Assembly (NCBI GenBank): GCA_013115125.1
Contig: JABANN010000006.1
Span: forward strand, 62,001-126,000
Direction of reading: 5' to 3'
Source of the DNA: Perkinsus olseni
Lineage: Eukaryota; Perkinsozoa; Perkinsida
DNA: 64,000 nucleotides
The translations under genes and the position numbers were made by a program. The notes beneath the pieces are model-generated. The model saw only the letters and a program-made list of their open reading frames with translations, was not told where the DNA came from and did no database searches. This document shows, piece by piece, positions 12,012-24,809 of this stretch (position 1 is the stretch's first letter; every line of letters begins with the position of its first letter).

Positions 12012-12546
12012 ATGTCCACAGTCGCCCGTCGAAGGCTGATTCGGGACTTGAAGAAGCTCCAGCAGGACCCGCCCAGTGGCGTCAGTGCAGCTCCGGCCAC
12101 GGATGACATCATGAAGTGGACGGCGGTGATGTTCGGGCCGGAAGATACGCCTTGGGAGGGAGGTAGAGCGGGGACCGGTCAAAGAATCGACTCAGGATGC
12201 AAGCGCTGCTGTAAGGTACTTTCCAGTTGGAAGTGACCTTCAGTGAGGAGTTCCCGACCAAGCCTCCTCGAGTGAGGTTCCTCAACCTAATGTTTCACCC
12301 GAACATTTACACTAATGGAGAGATATGTCTCGATATACTGCAGAATCAAGTAAGAATCTTCGACCTCTGTAAGATGCGCGGGTCGACCTTGGATTCCCTG
12401 CTTATCATTAGTGGTCCCCTATCTACGACATAGCAGCTATTTTAACGTCAATCCAGTCGTTACTCTGCGACCCCAATCCCAATAGCCCGGCAAACAGTGA
12501 GGCCGCTAGACTCTGGAGTGAAAATCGGAGAGAGTACTACCACTAA
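12012..12546 (+). CDS. UBC2: Ubiquitin-conjugating enzyme E2, RAD6/UBE2A type
   Basis: Three exons (12012-12162, 12216-12349, 12412-12546) give 139 aa; the two introns (53 and 62 nt) have canonical ends. The protein starts [20 protein letters not shown], keeps [10 protein letters not shown], the HPN motif at residues 78-80 and the active-site Cys88 in [12 protein letters not shown], and ends with [19 protein letters not shown] and ENRREYYH. Cys88 sits at the same number as in human UBE2A. The RAD6 class attaches ubiquitin to histone H2B and PCNA with RING partners such as Bre1 and Rad18. The acidic tail of yeast Rad6 is absent, as in most other eukaryotes. It is divergently transcribed from RLP24. 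Confidence 0.97.
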
Positions 12547-12810
12547 GATTCTACTACAAAGGCACGGCTAGCCTGCACAGGTATAATTTGAAGGTGGTGC
12601 AGTGTGTGGAAGATTCCTGGGCTGTGGCCGATGAGCTCACCAAAGATATGACCGATATCGATGACGATGCATAGCCCAGTTGCAGTGAATCTGATGCATA
12701 ATAAGTGTATTATTAGTTTCCAGCCACGCTCGATGTCTCTATTAGTAGGCTGGTAGTCACTGGTGCAAGGGGAGCTATCAGTTCCTTCGCGGTTTCTCAT
12801 TCATTAGCAT

Positions 12811-13126
12811 ATGCCCTCCTTCTGGGCTGTCCGTAAATCATCATCCCCGGCGAGTCCTCAGCATCTCAGGGAGCGTCTTTGTGAGATGCCGAAGAACAGT
12901 CATATTTACTCGCCATCAAACCTGAGGCGCCTGGTAGCTTCACTTGGTCTTGCTAGCTCCCCACCGTCACCCCGTCAGGTTCGAGTTCCCATCGCGCCCG
13001 ACTATGACGAGGCTTGCGATGCTCTTGCTACCCACCCTGAGGAGCAGCCAGAGTACGTCGGCCGATCTGCGACGGGAATTTAGTAGTGATGGGCGTTGGT
13101 CAGGTTCGGTAATCGGAGGAAAGTGA
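12811..13126 (+). CDS. Small hypothetical protein (minimum model)
   Basis: An ATG-started frame at 12811 has an acidic, protein-like end (DYDEACDALATHPEEQP) and a possible phase-2 donor at 13053 (GTACGT) with acceptor TTTAGTAG before 13087. The joined frame runs to a stop at 13124-13126 (93 aa). An alternative donor at the stop could splice onto a later acidic exon near 13193 (HNEDGSDGS), so the true gene may be longer. No family is recognised. Confidence 0.3.
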
Positions 13127-14445
13127 GGACAGAGAAGGTCTGTTTTGGTACCCCAACTGGTCATAAGAACCTCCGCTTGGACTTTCTCCACAGCCATAAT
13201 GAAGACGGCTCTGACGGCTCCACGGTGACATCGAGTAAGCTAGTAGCCTTATGGCCGGTACGTGCTTGTGAGAAGCTCCCTCTCAGACTAAGAAGTCGGG
13301 CTTATCATCGATATGTGAGGATGTGTTCCTCGCCGCTGAGCGACCAAGTAAATTTTTAGTGATAATGTAAGTAAATTCGCGGCGTTCCGGTCCCGAATTT
13401 TCGCGAATTCTTTCGGCTATGTTCCGGGAAAATTGTAATTTTCAGGTTATCATTTCGCTACTCTTGTCGGCTCCGAAGATGTCTCGACTGGTGATGGCAG
13501 TCGCCAAATACCGCACCCAGGGTTCGAACCTGGGTCGTTTCTATCAGATAGTGTTTTATAGCCATACACAATGCTTCTCCACCTTATCAACCTACCGTTT
13601 TCGGGGTGAGCTGCTGTTCGCGAGACCGTTTGTGTTGCCTCGGTCTATACAGTGCAGCTCTCCTCTTTCGAGCGCCTTACCGCATTCCTGGCCGACTGCC
13701 AGGCAACTGGCGCGGCGCTCCGCGGTGCCAATTTATTTTGTTCAACTGTACTTGTCAACTTGAGGATCGAATCGGCCGCCGCCGCCAGTAGCCGCCTTAC
13801 TCTGTGAATAAACCAAGCGACTTCGTCGGCGGCTGAATTGCTGTTAATTTATGATAGTTTTTGTCCATTGGCGTAGTCAGCCCATAGTTTATCCTCAGTA
13901 GTGTTTCTCTCGACCTCCTCTGCTTTCGTGCTCTGTCAATGCTGGAATCGCTCTTGTTGTGAGCTGGTAGTACATGGGTGGGTGGATGGGGGCAGCCTGA
14001 GCCGACGACAGCGATGGTGGTATTGGTGATGGTCTTAGTTGCGTCTAACGATGGTTGAGAAGGACTCCCTACGATCTAGCAGCAGCAGTAGTCACGAAGA
14101 TGCCGGTGGTCCTAGCTCATCCGATTCCCGAGTACATTCATGGTGGAGGCTACCAGAGGTGAGGAGGGGGTGGTATGTCTCGCCTGCGTGAGGAATCGTA
14201 AGGGGGGTCACTTGGTTACCCCCCTCCCCTGGATCTGATGGCAGTTCTCTGATGATCATAGGGAACAGACTCGAAGCGTTCTGGACGGTCTCAGTCGGCA
14301 CGACCGTCACAATCCTCACCTAAAAGACGCAGAGCGAATAAATTCGTGTAGGTCTATGCCCTAGTCCATGCGGTGAGGCTCTCTCGACTGTCTCAGTCTG
14401 CCCGATCGTCACACAAGGAGCGGCTCGTTAGCTGCTCGTTCGTCC
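13127..14445. other. Long gap without a confident gene
   Basis: It contains AT-richer stretches near 13340-13440, an isolated tRNA T-arm-like palindrome at about 13507-13526 (GGTTCGAACC core, no accompanying tRNA fold) and a G/C hairpin at 14201-14225. No recognisable ORF was found. Confidence 0.4.
14201..14225. repeat. GC hairpin, 8-bp stem and 9-nt loop
   Basis: AGGGGGGT and ACCCCCCT are perfect complements around a 9-nt loop. It lies 220 bp upstream of the 259-aa unknown gene. Confidence 0.7.
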
Positions 14446-15505
14446 ATGCCTGAGGTTCGCATCGAGAAGAACGATATCGTCAGCACTGAAGGGGTCCGGC
14501 TGCCGGCTGGTCCGACCCGTGAGCATGTGGGCGATTATCGGAATCTGTGCGAAGGTTCGGTGCAGTCGCTGTTGTGGCTTCTGTCAGAGTGACGATACCG
14601 ACCTTCGCAGTAGGCTGAGGCGAGTGGAAGATGGAGGGGAGAGGATTCGCAGGAAGCTGCTCATGTCAGCGGGGGACGCTATGTGAGGACAATAGCCTCC
14701 AATTACTCTTAATGTGGGAGTCAGAAGCGGATCAACGAGGGGTCATGAGGAGCCGGTCGTACGACCTTGTAGGGCATTCAAGCTAGGCAAGAGGAGGCTG
14801 TTGGAGGAGGTAAAGAAAAGAGTATCAATCTCCGCTCCCTGAGCCCACGTTCAGCCGGTCCAGCCCAGTCGTGGTGAACGCTGCCAACCGCCACGGTCGG
14901 AGGCCCTCGCTTTTGGGAAGTCCCCGTGTCCGCTCGAGGCGAGCTCAAGAGTAGCAGCTCCTGGTCTGCTGCCTTATGTATGCTTGCCTGGACAGGAACG
15001 CGGTGCCTCGCCCACGCAAATAACGAGAGCCATAGAGCGCTGTGTCGATAGTCTCTGCTCTAAGCGACTAGACGACTATGCTGACCTGCCCAGCATGCCG
15101 CCGCAGAGTCGGAAGGTACGTGGTCATCAGCCCCAGTCATGGCGGGTGGGTAATACTTGTATTCTATCAGGCGGCAGTGCGGCTCTTCGATGCTATCTCT
15201 ATTGACCTAGAGTGCCTCCGCCGACAGATCAGGTTGGTCTGTCACTTCCTGTGGATTGCCTGGTCGCTAGGTGAAAGTGTCTCAGACGGGAGCTGGCGCG
15301 TCTTCACACCCGCGGCAGCGCAGAGGATCGGGCTCCCGGGTTCCGCAGCAGTAATCGTGAATCTCGCCAATTATCTAGTACGAGAGCTACCAAAACCGCA
15401 CCTCCGGCCTTGACCCAGGTGGGGAGAGTCAAGGTGAACACCCCTCCCAACCTCTTGCCAAGACCACTTCTCAGTTCGCTCGGTCGCCGCCCGCCCCCGC
15501 CATAA
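14446..15505 (+). CDS. Unknown 259-aa protein, six exons
   Basis: Six exons, 14446-14526, 14588-14682, 14740-14809, 14864-15115, 15171-15232 and 15286-15505, join in frame with GT-AG introns of 48-61 nt. The N-terminus is MPEVRIEKNDIVSTEGVRLP. Next comes a basic helix (LRSRLRRVEDGGERIRRKLL), an ITRAIERCVDSLCSKRL segment, a helical stretch ending LECLRRQIRRELARL, and a Pro/Ser/Thr-rich tail ending in GRRPPPP. No family is recognised. The helical middle could be a coiled-coil or interaction module. Six exons all keeping phase is the main evidence that this is a gene; no single exon would be convincing. It precedes the thioredoxin-like gene on the same strand. Confidence 0.5.
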
Positions 15506-16187
15506 GCTCCCCTCCGACCTTGTCGCCTACCTATCATCGACGGGTGTTTAATCACTCGGAGCATCCAGGCTGTGCGGCAGCGGTGGCACGGCGCTCTGTA
15601 TCTGCGGACCCTATGCCGTCGCGGAGCTGCAGGGTTGCTGCCGAGGAAGACGATAGTGTCCTACTGCCGAACTGCCTCACCCCACAGCATTGCGTAGGAC
15701 TCGACCGGCCTAATTCTCTTCCATGCCACCGCCGTGCATGGATCGGTGATTGCTCAGATATTATCACCCCGTTCGAGAGGAGGGAGGGGCCTTCGCTCCC
15801 GATGGCAGGAGCGAGGATTGTGACTGTTACCTAGCGTGCATGACTATCACTATTGCTGTGTTACTCACAACCCCTGCTGTTGACTAGCCCACTCAGTCGA
15901 GTTTGAGTGCTTCAAAGCTATTCGAGGGCTGCTGTTCAGCTTCCTCACCGAGGACGGTCGCGCTCAGTCGACCTTCGACTGCCGAAGCCCACAGCCCTCG
16001 AAAGCCTTCCTATTCGCATAGATTTCCGTTTGATTCCTATTGTAGCCTAGCTACATTAGAGGCTCTGCGGGAGTGAGCGTCGGGTTTGTCTAAAGGAATG
16101 TCCGTAGTTTCACCACTGCCCGGTCCGGAGTCGCGACGGGTTAGCTCATTCTCACCGCAGAGCTCTTGGTTCTCGAGATCGTGTCCA
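15506..16187. other. Intergenic region with an inverted repeat
   Basis: No convincing gene. An 11-bp inverted pair, TTCGAGGGCTG at 15921-15931 and CAGCCCTCGAA at 15992-16002, flanks a 60-bp spacer. Overlapping ORFs on both strands near 15520-15830 have no domain features. Confidence 0.45.
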
Positions 16188-16869
16188 ATGTCCGCCTTGG
16201 CTGGAAAGACGCTGCTCACCCAAGACGGGTCCGAGGTGAAGGCCGATGACGTGCTCTCTAGCAAGGAGAAGATCGCCCTGTGAGCGTCTGGAGCCGCGAA
16301 GTGTGTAGCGCAGTCTTCCCCGGGTCATAGGTACTTCTCGGCCCACTGGTGCCCCCCTTGCCGCAAGTTCACCCCCATCCTCAAGGAGTTCTATGAGGTC
16401 AGCGACTCCTCTCCTCTTAGCTGCAGTCCAGCAGATACGTTGTGTCTCAGGACGTGAAGGAGGAGGATGAGGACAAGCTAGAGATCATATTCATTTCGAG
16501 CGACAAGTCCGAGGAGGAGCAGGTAGGACTACCGCTGCCGCTATAGTGTCCTTCCATAGCTGCATCAGGTTGAGTATCATAAAGAGGAACAGGGGGAGTG
16601 GCTCAGAGTCCCTTATGGCGACGTCGAGACCAGAGACGCGCTGAAGAAGGAGTTCGGAGTGTGCGCTGGAATCGAGAAGGAGAATCTTGGCATCATCAAC
16701 AACCACAAGTCTGGCATCCCGTGCCTGCTTGTAAGCTGGTAGCGTAATCGGCCTGTCTGTTATTCCTGCGGCTCAGGTCCTGGACGAGGACAAGAAGGAT
16801 GTGAAGATCTTTGATGGCGTGAATGACGTTAAGACCATGGGACCAGTAGCCGTCGATATGAAATGGTGA
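16188..16869 (+). CDS. Nucleoredoxin / tryparedoxin-like thioredoxin
   Basis: Five exons (16188-16279, 16331-16397, 16451-16522, 16569-16730, 16777-16869) give 161 aa, with introns of 46-53 nt. The redox motif WCPPC is at residues 37-41 within [20 protein letters not shown], which is diagnostic of nucleoredoxins and tryparedoxins. The downstream [13 protein letters not shown] (SSD motif) and a GIP cis-proline loop (GIPCLLVLDE) complete the fold. Such proteins carry electrons to peroxiredoxins or regulate redox-sensitive partners in cytosol or nucleus. No signal peptide is seen. The cis-Pro is followed by Cys, where Thr is usual. An in-frame ATG exists upstream at 16086, but the segment it would add is unlike the family. 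Confidence 0.9.
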
Positions 16870-17110
16870 TTGCTGTAACCCTTCATTGCATGCATGTCCG
16901 TTTTTAATAATAGTTCATTTAAGGCCTCCTCAGTGACTGTCGTTATAGTAGTACTGAAAGGTAGCGGGATGGTCACTGTGAGCGAAGCAGACCTGCTCAG
17001 TGTTGTAGTAGCAGTGCACCGCCGGTGGCTGGAAGGAAGAAGGAATATGGTATCGAGATAGTCGCTGAGAGTGAAGCAGACCGGCGTGGTAGTTGCAGTA
17101 GTCATGTTGA

Positions 17111-20100
17111 ATGTCACTTGAGCTGTCGGTATCCACATCCTCATTATCGACCTCTCCTGCCGCCTCGCCTCGCGTGGTGGCTGCTGTCCCCAAGAACTGT
17201 GAGGGGGTAGTCATCGATGAGGATAAGGTGCACTATAGAGGCTTGAGGTAGAACCGGCATTATACATCATTCCTATTCTCTCAAACCCACACCACTCGCG
17301 CTAGGGGAGTAACTCTCCGTGATTCTCCTCTCAAGGACGCCCGCAGTCAACCGCTGTTTGAAAACTAGCGCCACCTTGAACGGCTTCTCGTGATCTTCGT
17401 CTCGTTGTTGCAAACGCGATTGGGTTGGGCTGGATGCCGGAAGCCATCTCATTGGCAGTTACCTCTTCAATTCTGTGATCGAGGACCCGGACGCGTGCTC
17501 CCCTGAAGACCTTTACCAACGCACCTTCGCAGACCTTGTAACCGTAGCAGCTGAGGCTAGGCGAGGAGCGCTTCTCCTGGTTGTCGGCTCTCTCGCAGTC
17601 GGGAAAAAATTATTGGACCAAGTTTCAACACATGCCTTCGAGCAAAGCAGAGGGACGGGAGTGTCTTTTGAAGTGTATGAGACTACCAGAGACGGGGCAA
17701 CAGCTGGCCAGCTCCTCGAGAGCACCGACTGCGAGAGCCCTGAGGATCTTCTTGCGTGCGTGTCCCTAGGCCACAGCTTGATCTCCTCGCCCTACAACGA
17801 CCTCTGTAGTGTCCTCAAGCTCCGTGGTGCATCAGTCACGGTCATCAACTCCTCTTGCAACTCCCTTGGCTCCTTCATATTTCCTTCCTTCATTCGTACC
17901 ATACCATCCATAACTCACACTTGCCTGATACTGTGTCTGCCCAGCGTCGTGTCCAATCACGAGAGCCTCGAGAGGGACCTCAGAAGGGCTCTAGCCCTAG
18001 TGGGAAGACGACCAGTCGACGCCGAGCAGCAGTTGGAGGACCTCATAACTGCTTGGGAGGCGAAATACGGCATGGGAGAGGTCGAAGAGACGAGCCGAGT
18101 CAGCAGATTGCAAGCTGTTGAGAGGAAGCTGCGTGACGATATTGACAGAATAACGGAAGAGTGTGATAGGCACCGCAGGAGAGTCAGCGTCCTGAGCGAC
18201 AGACTCAGCGAGGTGGCCCAGTTCGGGGTGCTCACGGGAGGGAAGGATAAGGACGAGGGTGAGCCGCACCACCACGACTAACGAGTCGAGAGCCATACGA
18301 CCTCAGCGACCAGGGAAGAACTCGCGGAGAGCCGACGGGCTCGCAAGGAGCTGATGACGAAGCTGGAAGAGCTGGAGGGTGTCAAGACAGAGATCGAGGC
18401 AGATAGGGACCGGCTGGTGGGCAGCTTTAGCCCCATGCTGCCATGGGCGGTCGGGAATAACTTGGCCATTCTGTCAGGCGGTGGAGGCTGGAGCTCAGAG
18501 TCGAGCTAGCGAGAAGATGAAAGCGGAAGTCTTGAAGTGGCGACGATCGCTAGAGGCTCTGCAGCAGCAAGTCTGCTCTGCTTCGAGCAGGCGGCTCTCG
18601 ATCTTGGAGTGCTCCTTGTAGGTGACTACGGATGCGGAAGTGCGGCGAGCGGAGACGAGCAAGCTTTCAGCAGAGCTACAGAGGTGGAAAGAGAAGGTAC
18701 GGGAGGCACTCTAGGCCAACTCGTACAGAGGTGGCCTGTCAGTCTGCCAAGGCCGACTCAGCCCTGGAGGAGTCGGAACGAGCGCGCGTTGAGGCCCAAG
18801 GTCAAGTTGAGCTAGTGAAAGCAGATCTTAGCTCCACTCGGGGTCGCGTAACGGACCTGGAAGGACAGGTGAGCATCCCCAGGTTAGCTCTTGATGCAAG
18901 GTGTTTTCCCTATGGCTTCACATGAGTCTGCTTCATTTCACCTCAGCTTGCGCGATCACACTCATTCGATATCAGCGGCAGCAAGTCTGTGACAGTGTGG
19001 GTGACGGTGCGTCTCTCAGCTCTCAAAGCAGTCCCGAAGTTTCCAAGAGACTGTCGTGGATATCCGCCGAGAGCATGAGCTCATCAGGACGGAACTAGAG
19101 ACCGAGACGCAGCGCCTGAGACGCGAAGTAGCAAGTCGTGTTCCCGCCGAATCCCTGACGCCCTCAATCAGCTAGATGAGCGCAATGCTGATATGCTTGA
19201 GGCTGCACAGAAGGCCACCCAACTGAAGGGCACGATCGAGGCCCTCCAAGAGGAGGTGTTGCGCGTCTCTACTGGGCTCTCTGCTAGCTGGACTGTGTCG
19301 TCAGAACGCCCATGTTGTTGATGATAACAATCGGTATCGTCTTCGAGTGGAGGGCCTCACGCGTCGAGTGGCTGAGCTGACGCAGCTATGGCAGGAGTCG
19401 AGGGAGGAGCAGGCCCAGCAGCTCACAGTGAGCAAGCTTTGGAGTGGTTCAATGAGAGATCCTGTAGCCTTAGGCAGCGCTGAGGCTAGCGGACGAGAAG
19501 TCTCATGAGCTTGAAGTGGTCACTGCTGAGGTCATCGCCCTTCGTAGCGAGAAGAACTCCCTTGTGGAGGTGAACACCACCAGAGACTAGCCGGCTTCTC
19601 TTTCCACTTAGGAACTGTCGCGACTGCACCACAGCTCATCATCAGCAGCAGCACAGGAGAGTGGATGGATGAGCCAGGCCGAGATCGCTCTAGCGGGGAC
19701 AGATCTTATACCAGTGACGAGCCTGTCGTGGCGCAGTCAAGATATCACCAGGGAGGTGAGCATCTCTGTGAAGACCATTTCAGCGGGAAGTCGATTCATC
19801 CGTTCAGCTCGAAGAAGCTCATAACCAAATGAAGGCAGAGATAGTCCAGCTGACGGTGGCACTGGCTGCAGCCGAGCGTGCCGCCGTCGAAGCACAGGAG
19901 CAGCAGGCCTTGTCCTCGCGATTGCCCTCGGGGTTCCAGCGAGAGCTGCTAGACAGACGAAACAATTGGTGCCAGACGGAGATTGCTGGCTCCAAGCTGA
20001 GGTTGCCAGAACCGTCCAAGAGCTTCGACGATTTCGTCAGCCAGCAGGTAAATGCGCTGAGCTTGTCGACCTTTCCGGCGCTCGGCTGCCATTGCTGCGT

Positions 20101-23100
20101 TGATGTACTTCGGGTACCCTCAGGTGGTCGCCGCAGCAAGCTGTCTCGAGCAGCAGCTACTCAGCAAAGTACGACTCCTCGAAACTGCTGTCGAATGCTC
20201 CCGTATGAGCAGCGAGGACTTTAGAGGGAGGTGAGTGGAGGTCAACGAGGTCGTCTTCCGCAGTGCTGGCCCTTAGAGCCCTCCGAGATCGGATGTCTCG
20301 AATGGACTCACAGGACGCTCTTGAGAAAGCGACCGCTGATGCGGTGGATCTACGTCGCAAGATGGAGAGGTGTGGACTGTTTCGGACCCTCGCCCGCCTC
20401 GGCAGCATTGGCTCTATGCTGCCACTTAGTGCTTACTGCTCTCGCTCGACGGATTACAACTTTCCGAGTCTTTCAAGTTAGTGCATCACTTCAGGAGTAT
20501 TCGTGAGCTGACTGTCGCCGAGGACAAAAACCAGGAGCTTCAGAGGGAAGTTCTCGCCCTCAAGGAACGCCTGAAGACCACCGAGGAGCTCCACAGAGAA
20601 GAACTGGCGTACGGCTTGAGGAGAGGCTCTCTCAGACGGAAGCTTTTCAGGAACTTGACCGAACATGACTCTAAAGCGCTGAGGGACATCATCGCATCCA
20701 GGGAAGGCAGAATGCTGCAGATGAAGACCTCCCGCTTGGAGGCTGCCGCGTAAAAGCGGGGATGCCGAGCGCAACTGGGCCACCGAATCCGTAGCTGATA
20801 TGCTCCGGTTCTCTGTCGAGGTTAGGCATGCCGCTGCTCTACGTGAGAGGGACACAGTGGTAGGCGCGCTGCGAGAAGAGCGTGATAGGCTGCAAGAAGA
20901 GATTCGCGATCACCGCTCCGATAACCTGTCATAATCATTCTCGATTACATCATCTCCCGATGGGCTTTTTCGTCAGCTCCTTGACAGCCCGACTCGAAGA
21001 CCTCGGTAGGAGCCTGTACCAATCGGAAAATGAAAACGCGGAGAAGATGTGAGGAACAGCAGCGAACCTTTCGCACGTGTCGTCCGCCGTCGTATGCTTA
21101 GCGGTTGCCGGATGATGATCAGGTCGCAGCAGATCGCGGGATATGAAGAGGTCATAGCCGCCCTGCGAGCTCGGTGTGACGAGCTACAGAGGTAGGCTGC
21201 CCTTCGCATCGAAGGCAGACTCCCGTCTCATCTAGGCGCCCTTCTGAGTGCCCTTCTGACTCCAACAGTAGTCTCCAAAAAAAGGTGGACAGCCTGCAGA
21301 ATCAGCTTGCCTCGCTGAGAGAAGAGCTATTGGAGTCCTCGAGGCTGTTAGCAGAACAAGTTTCACGCAGGTGGGAGTGGTACAGCTCCGCGACCGAGGC
21401 CTTCCCATCGCCCCTGTGCAGCACTCTGCAAGCTGATGGGTATGAAGGTGTCATTGCCGGATTGAGGTCCCGCTGCCAGGAGTTGGAGGATGCAGTGACG
21501 AGGTGACGTTCCATGCCTTCTAGGACAAGGCACCCCGGTTTCGCGCAGCGCCAGCAACGGCCTCCACTCGAAGAATCCGCGGAACACATACGAACAGTCA
21601 CGATACTGCAAGGCCGTAGAGCGCATATTGGCGCAAAGCCCTCCCGTACAGTCCTAACTCGTACAGTCGTCGATTGGTTTTTCCTACTTCGTAAAGCTTC
21701 AATGAGGACAGTGTAAACCAGTACGACCTCTTTTCTGCCATATTTCGCGCCGCGCCAAGGTTTCTGCATGGACTTTGTTCCGATACGAGTACGCTTTGCG
21801 CCTCCAAAAGGCGGAATGCCTACAGTGTATCAGCCACTTATCGGTCGTAGTGGTAGTAGTAGGATATATCTCTGAGCTTCCTCCCATTCTTGTTGTGTAG
21901 GTCGGAACTAGCGCATTCCGAGGAGCTCCGAGCCCTCAACGAAGCCAAGTGCGAGGCGGTGGGTTGCCTGGAGGCAAAGCTCGCGGAAACGCAAGGGCTG
22001 CTCTCTGAGGCGATGCATAAGTCCGTATTTCGATCGTGCAGTATCGACTATCCATGGGCAGTGTGAAATTCACGCTGTAGATGATCACCATGTCCCCTCA
22101 GGATGGAGCAAGTGTCTCCTATAGACGATCAGCGCCGGAGACAGGCGCAAACTCAAACTTGGGTGGATTCGTCAAGTCCTGAAAACCATCATGAGGAGAT
22201 GGTGGCAGAGATGTAGGCCGGGAAATGTCGCATTGGTGTAGCCGACTACTGCAGCTGTCGTCCTAAGAGACGTTTATCCGTTTTCGTTACGGGATGGTAC
22301 TATGGAGGTGTCTCGAGCTGGGAGTCTCCCCACACTCGTAGTAGGAACTCTGCTGTCGAGACTCTTCAGACCGATCATGCCGGCCGAGGAATCAGTGGTC
22401 GCCGTGCAGAGTCAAAGAGCCGAGCTCCTCTCCATGGCCCTAGAGGATATGAAGTGCCTTTTCCAGTCCTACGCTCACTCCGTCAGCTGCCCTTGTCAGG
22501 TGTCGAGCAATAGTCGATAACTCCCTCAGCGTCGAAGCATCGAAGTCGGCGCTGGAAGAGCTCTCTAGGTGCGTGTAGCGGTACTACGGGTTTCTCGGAC
22601 ACATGCTCATGATGGGACTACTGTCTCGCGAACGCAGCAAAAGCTCGGGCGCCCATGCATACTGTTCGAGTTTTCAGGCTTAGAGAAGAGTTGGTGGATG
22701 CCAAGGACGAGCTGAAGTCTGCGCAGATGCTGGCTGCTCAACAGGGGCGGGAGAACTCACGCCTGCAGGAGCTGATGGCGGCGAGAGACCAGCTATCTAT
22801 TGAGCGAATTAGCTTATTACGCGAAGACTTCTGCGCCCGAGAGGGGCATCTTAAGAATGGGATGCAGCGGGTGCTCGCGGAGCTTGCCAGCTCCCTTGAG
22901 GTTCCGGTCGACAAGGGCTTCTCCAGCTCAGTGGTAGATTCTGTTGCGCTCGGTGGCGCACTAAAACGCGCTATCGAGGCCCTGCAGGAGAAGCAGAGCT
23001 TCTCAGAGGGGCGACAGGAGGACTTGCAACGACAGCTAGAGCGGGCCAACTTAGCGCTGGGACAAGCAAGGTCTTCAGCCTCGGGGCTATTAGAAGAATT

Positions 23101-24809
23101 CCGGGCTATCATGGGGGCGATGAGTCTGCCTGCGGGAACCAGATCGACCCCTGATCTCCCGGGATCTGTTGCTGATGAGGTCCGGAGGCTGCTCGCCGTG
23201 GCCAGCGAGTCTCGGCTACGCGAGGAGGAGTTGAAGAGAAATTGCGCTCGGCTGCAGGGTGAAATCGACGAGTACATTTCCCAGCTCCGCTCACAGCAGG
23301 AGGAGAATGAGGCGTTACGTCGTGAGCTCAGGCTGGCTGAGGACGCTCGGAACGAGCTGGAAACTGGGATGGCTCGGCTGAGTGATGAAATTCACACCAG
23401 CAATGGTGTAGCGCGCTCCGCCCGGGCTGAGCTCGAGTGCAGGCAAGCTGAGGTAGAGCAGCTGACAGCAGACAACAAGAGTCTGCTGGAGGAAGCACGT
23501 CGAACTCGGGAATCTACTTCTACGTGTGCCGAGGAGTTTGAAAGGCGATCTAGGGAGGAGGCAGCCATGGTCTTTGACGACGCCATAGCCCGGCTCCAAG
23601 TTGTTGAGGATAGACACGCATCGAAGATTACGGAAGTCTACCGATCATGCGAAGAGAGGGGTCTAATGCTGTTGGAAGATATCCATGCCGTCCGGAACTT
23701 GGCGGAGCTGAGAGCCCGGGCAGCGGAGGAAGCAGCCGAGTGGATGGGGACTCTCCTTGAGGCGTCACGAGAACACTCCGAGGCCTTAGCGGGCGAGCTG
23801 CACGAGGTGAGGGTGGAGGTGGAGGACCTGCGAGAGGAGCTGGAGCGAACTCAAGAGCTGATGGTCGTTGAGGAAGGCAGACATCGAGTGGAGGTACAGT
23901 CCCTCCGAACCCGGCTGGTGGATTCAGGGGAAGACTGGACCACGCGGGAGGGGTGCGTCCGATGTAGAGTTGACTGCCGACGGTCGACTTGTTGTTGTCC
24001 TCCTTAGGCTGAGCATGCGCTTAGGAGATGCCGAGTCCTTGCTTGCAGCGGCGGAGGGTAGCCGGACGGGGTTCGCTAGATTGCTGACTGCCTTTGAGCA
24101 ACTCACAGCACGGTAAGGTGTCTGCATGCATTCCCGCAAGCTACTTTTGAGAGCCCCCAGGTGGGTAGAGTCCCTTGAGGGGTTCGAGCAAGTGTCGATG
24201 CGCTGCGCCGACTACGAGTCTCGGCAAGGCCCCAACTCCTTTGCTCTCGCGACGAGCGGTAGCTTGAGGAAGTATGCCACGGCCCCACGAGAGATGGATG
24301 CAATATCAGAACTTATCAGCTCGTCGAGGAAGGAGGTTAGTAGGTTCTGTAAGACGACAAGGGAGGGCCTCGGCAGGTGAACCCTTGAACGGTGGGACCT
24401 GGGCCAGCGTGCTCTGCTAGGTTCAGCGAACGAAGCCAAGAGACGTTGCATTCTCTCGAACGGGCCACTATGAGCAACGAGGATCTCATGTCGAGAGGTT
24501 GGATGGCTCTTGTTGAGGTCAACGCTGTGAAGGTAGGTCATTAGGCGTACACCAGTCAGACTATTCCTGCTAGGTCCGCGCCGAGCATCAACGGAGTGCC
24601 CTGCGAAAATATGCGAAGAACATCTGTGATAAGGTGGTGGAGGTGTGGTATAAACACGATAAGATGACCGAACGTTTGAGGGTTGCGGAGGCCTCACGAG
24701 ATGAGTTGCAGCAGAAGTACCACCAAGCGAAGCAGCAAGTAAGAGCATCCAGTTGCATATTTCAAGAGCATTGCTGATTGATCTTCAGCTCCTTCGCCTG
24801 CGAGCATAG
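17111..24809 (+). CDS. Large coiled-coil protein with a degenerate kinesin-like N-terminus
   Basis: A likely single gene with many short introns. The proposed start at 17111 gives MSLELSVSTSSLSTSP, then an early beta-strand-like RVVAAVPKNCEGVVIDEDKV. Next is YLFNSVIEDPDACSPEDLY, matching the kinesin FxFDxVF...Y region, a Walker-A-like GSLAVGKK (about 17582-17608), a VSFEVYE strand and CESPEDLLACVSLG, matching kinesin helix 2/L8 patterns. INSSCNSLGSFI resembles the switch-II-following INKSLSALGNVI element. From about 17.9 kb onward it is heptad-rich coiled coil; the longest open exon, inside 22655-23950, has over 400 residues of E/R/L-rich helix. The last visible intron (donor GTAAGAGC, acceptor CTTCAG|24789) leads to LLRLRA and a stop at 24807-24809. 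Most middle junctions are not resolved and the locus could contain two genes. The P-loop Lys is followed by Lys, not Ser/Thr, so ATP use is doubtful. Confidence 0.45.

Noticed and set aside
13500-13530. Possible tRNA (GGTTCGAACC core)
   Set aside because: The T-arm is convincing, but on neither strand could I find a matching acceptor stem, D-arm or anticodon arm at the right distance.
15340-15400. A 27-nt mini-intron in the 259-aa gene
   Set aside because: An alternative frame through exon 6 needs no intron there and keeps phase to the stop, so the mini-intron is unnecessary.
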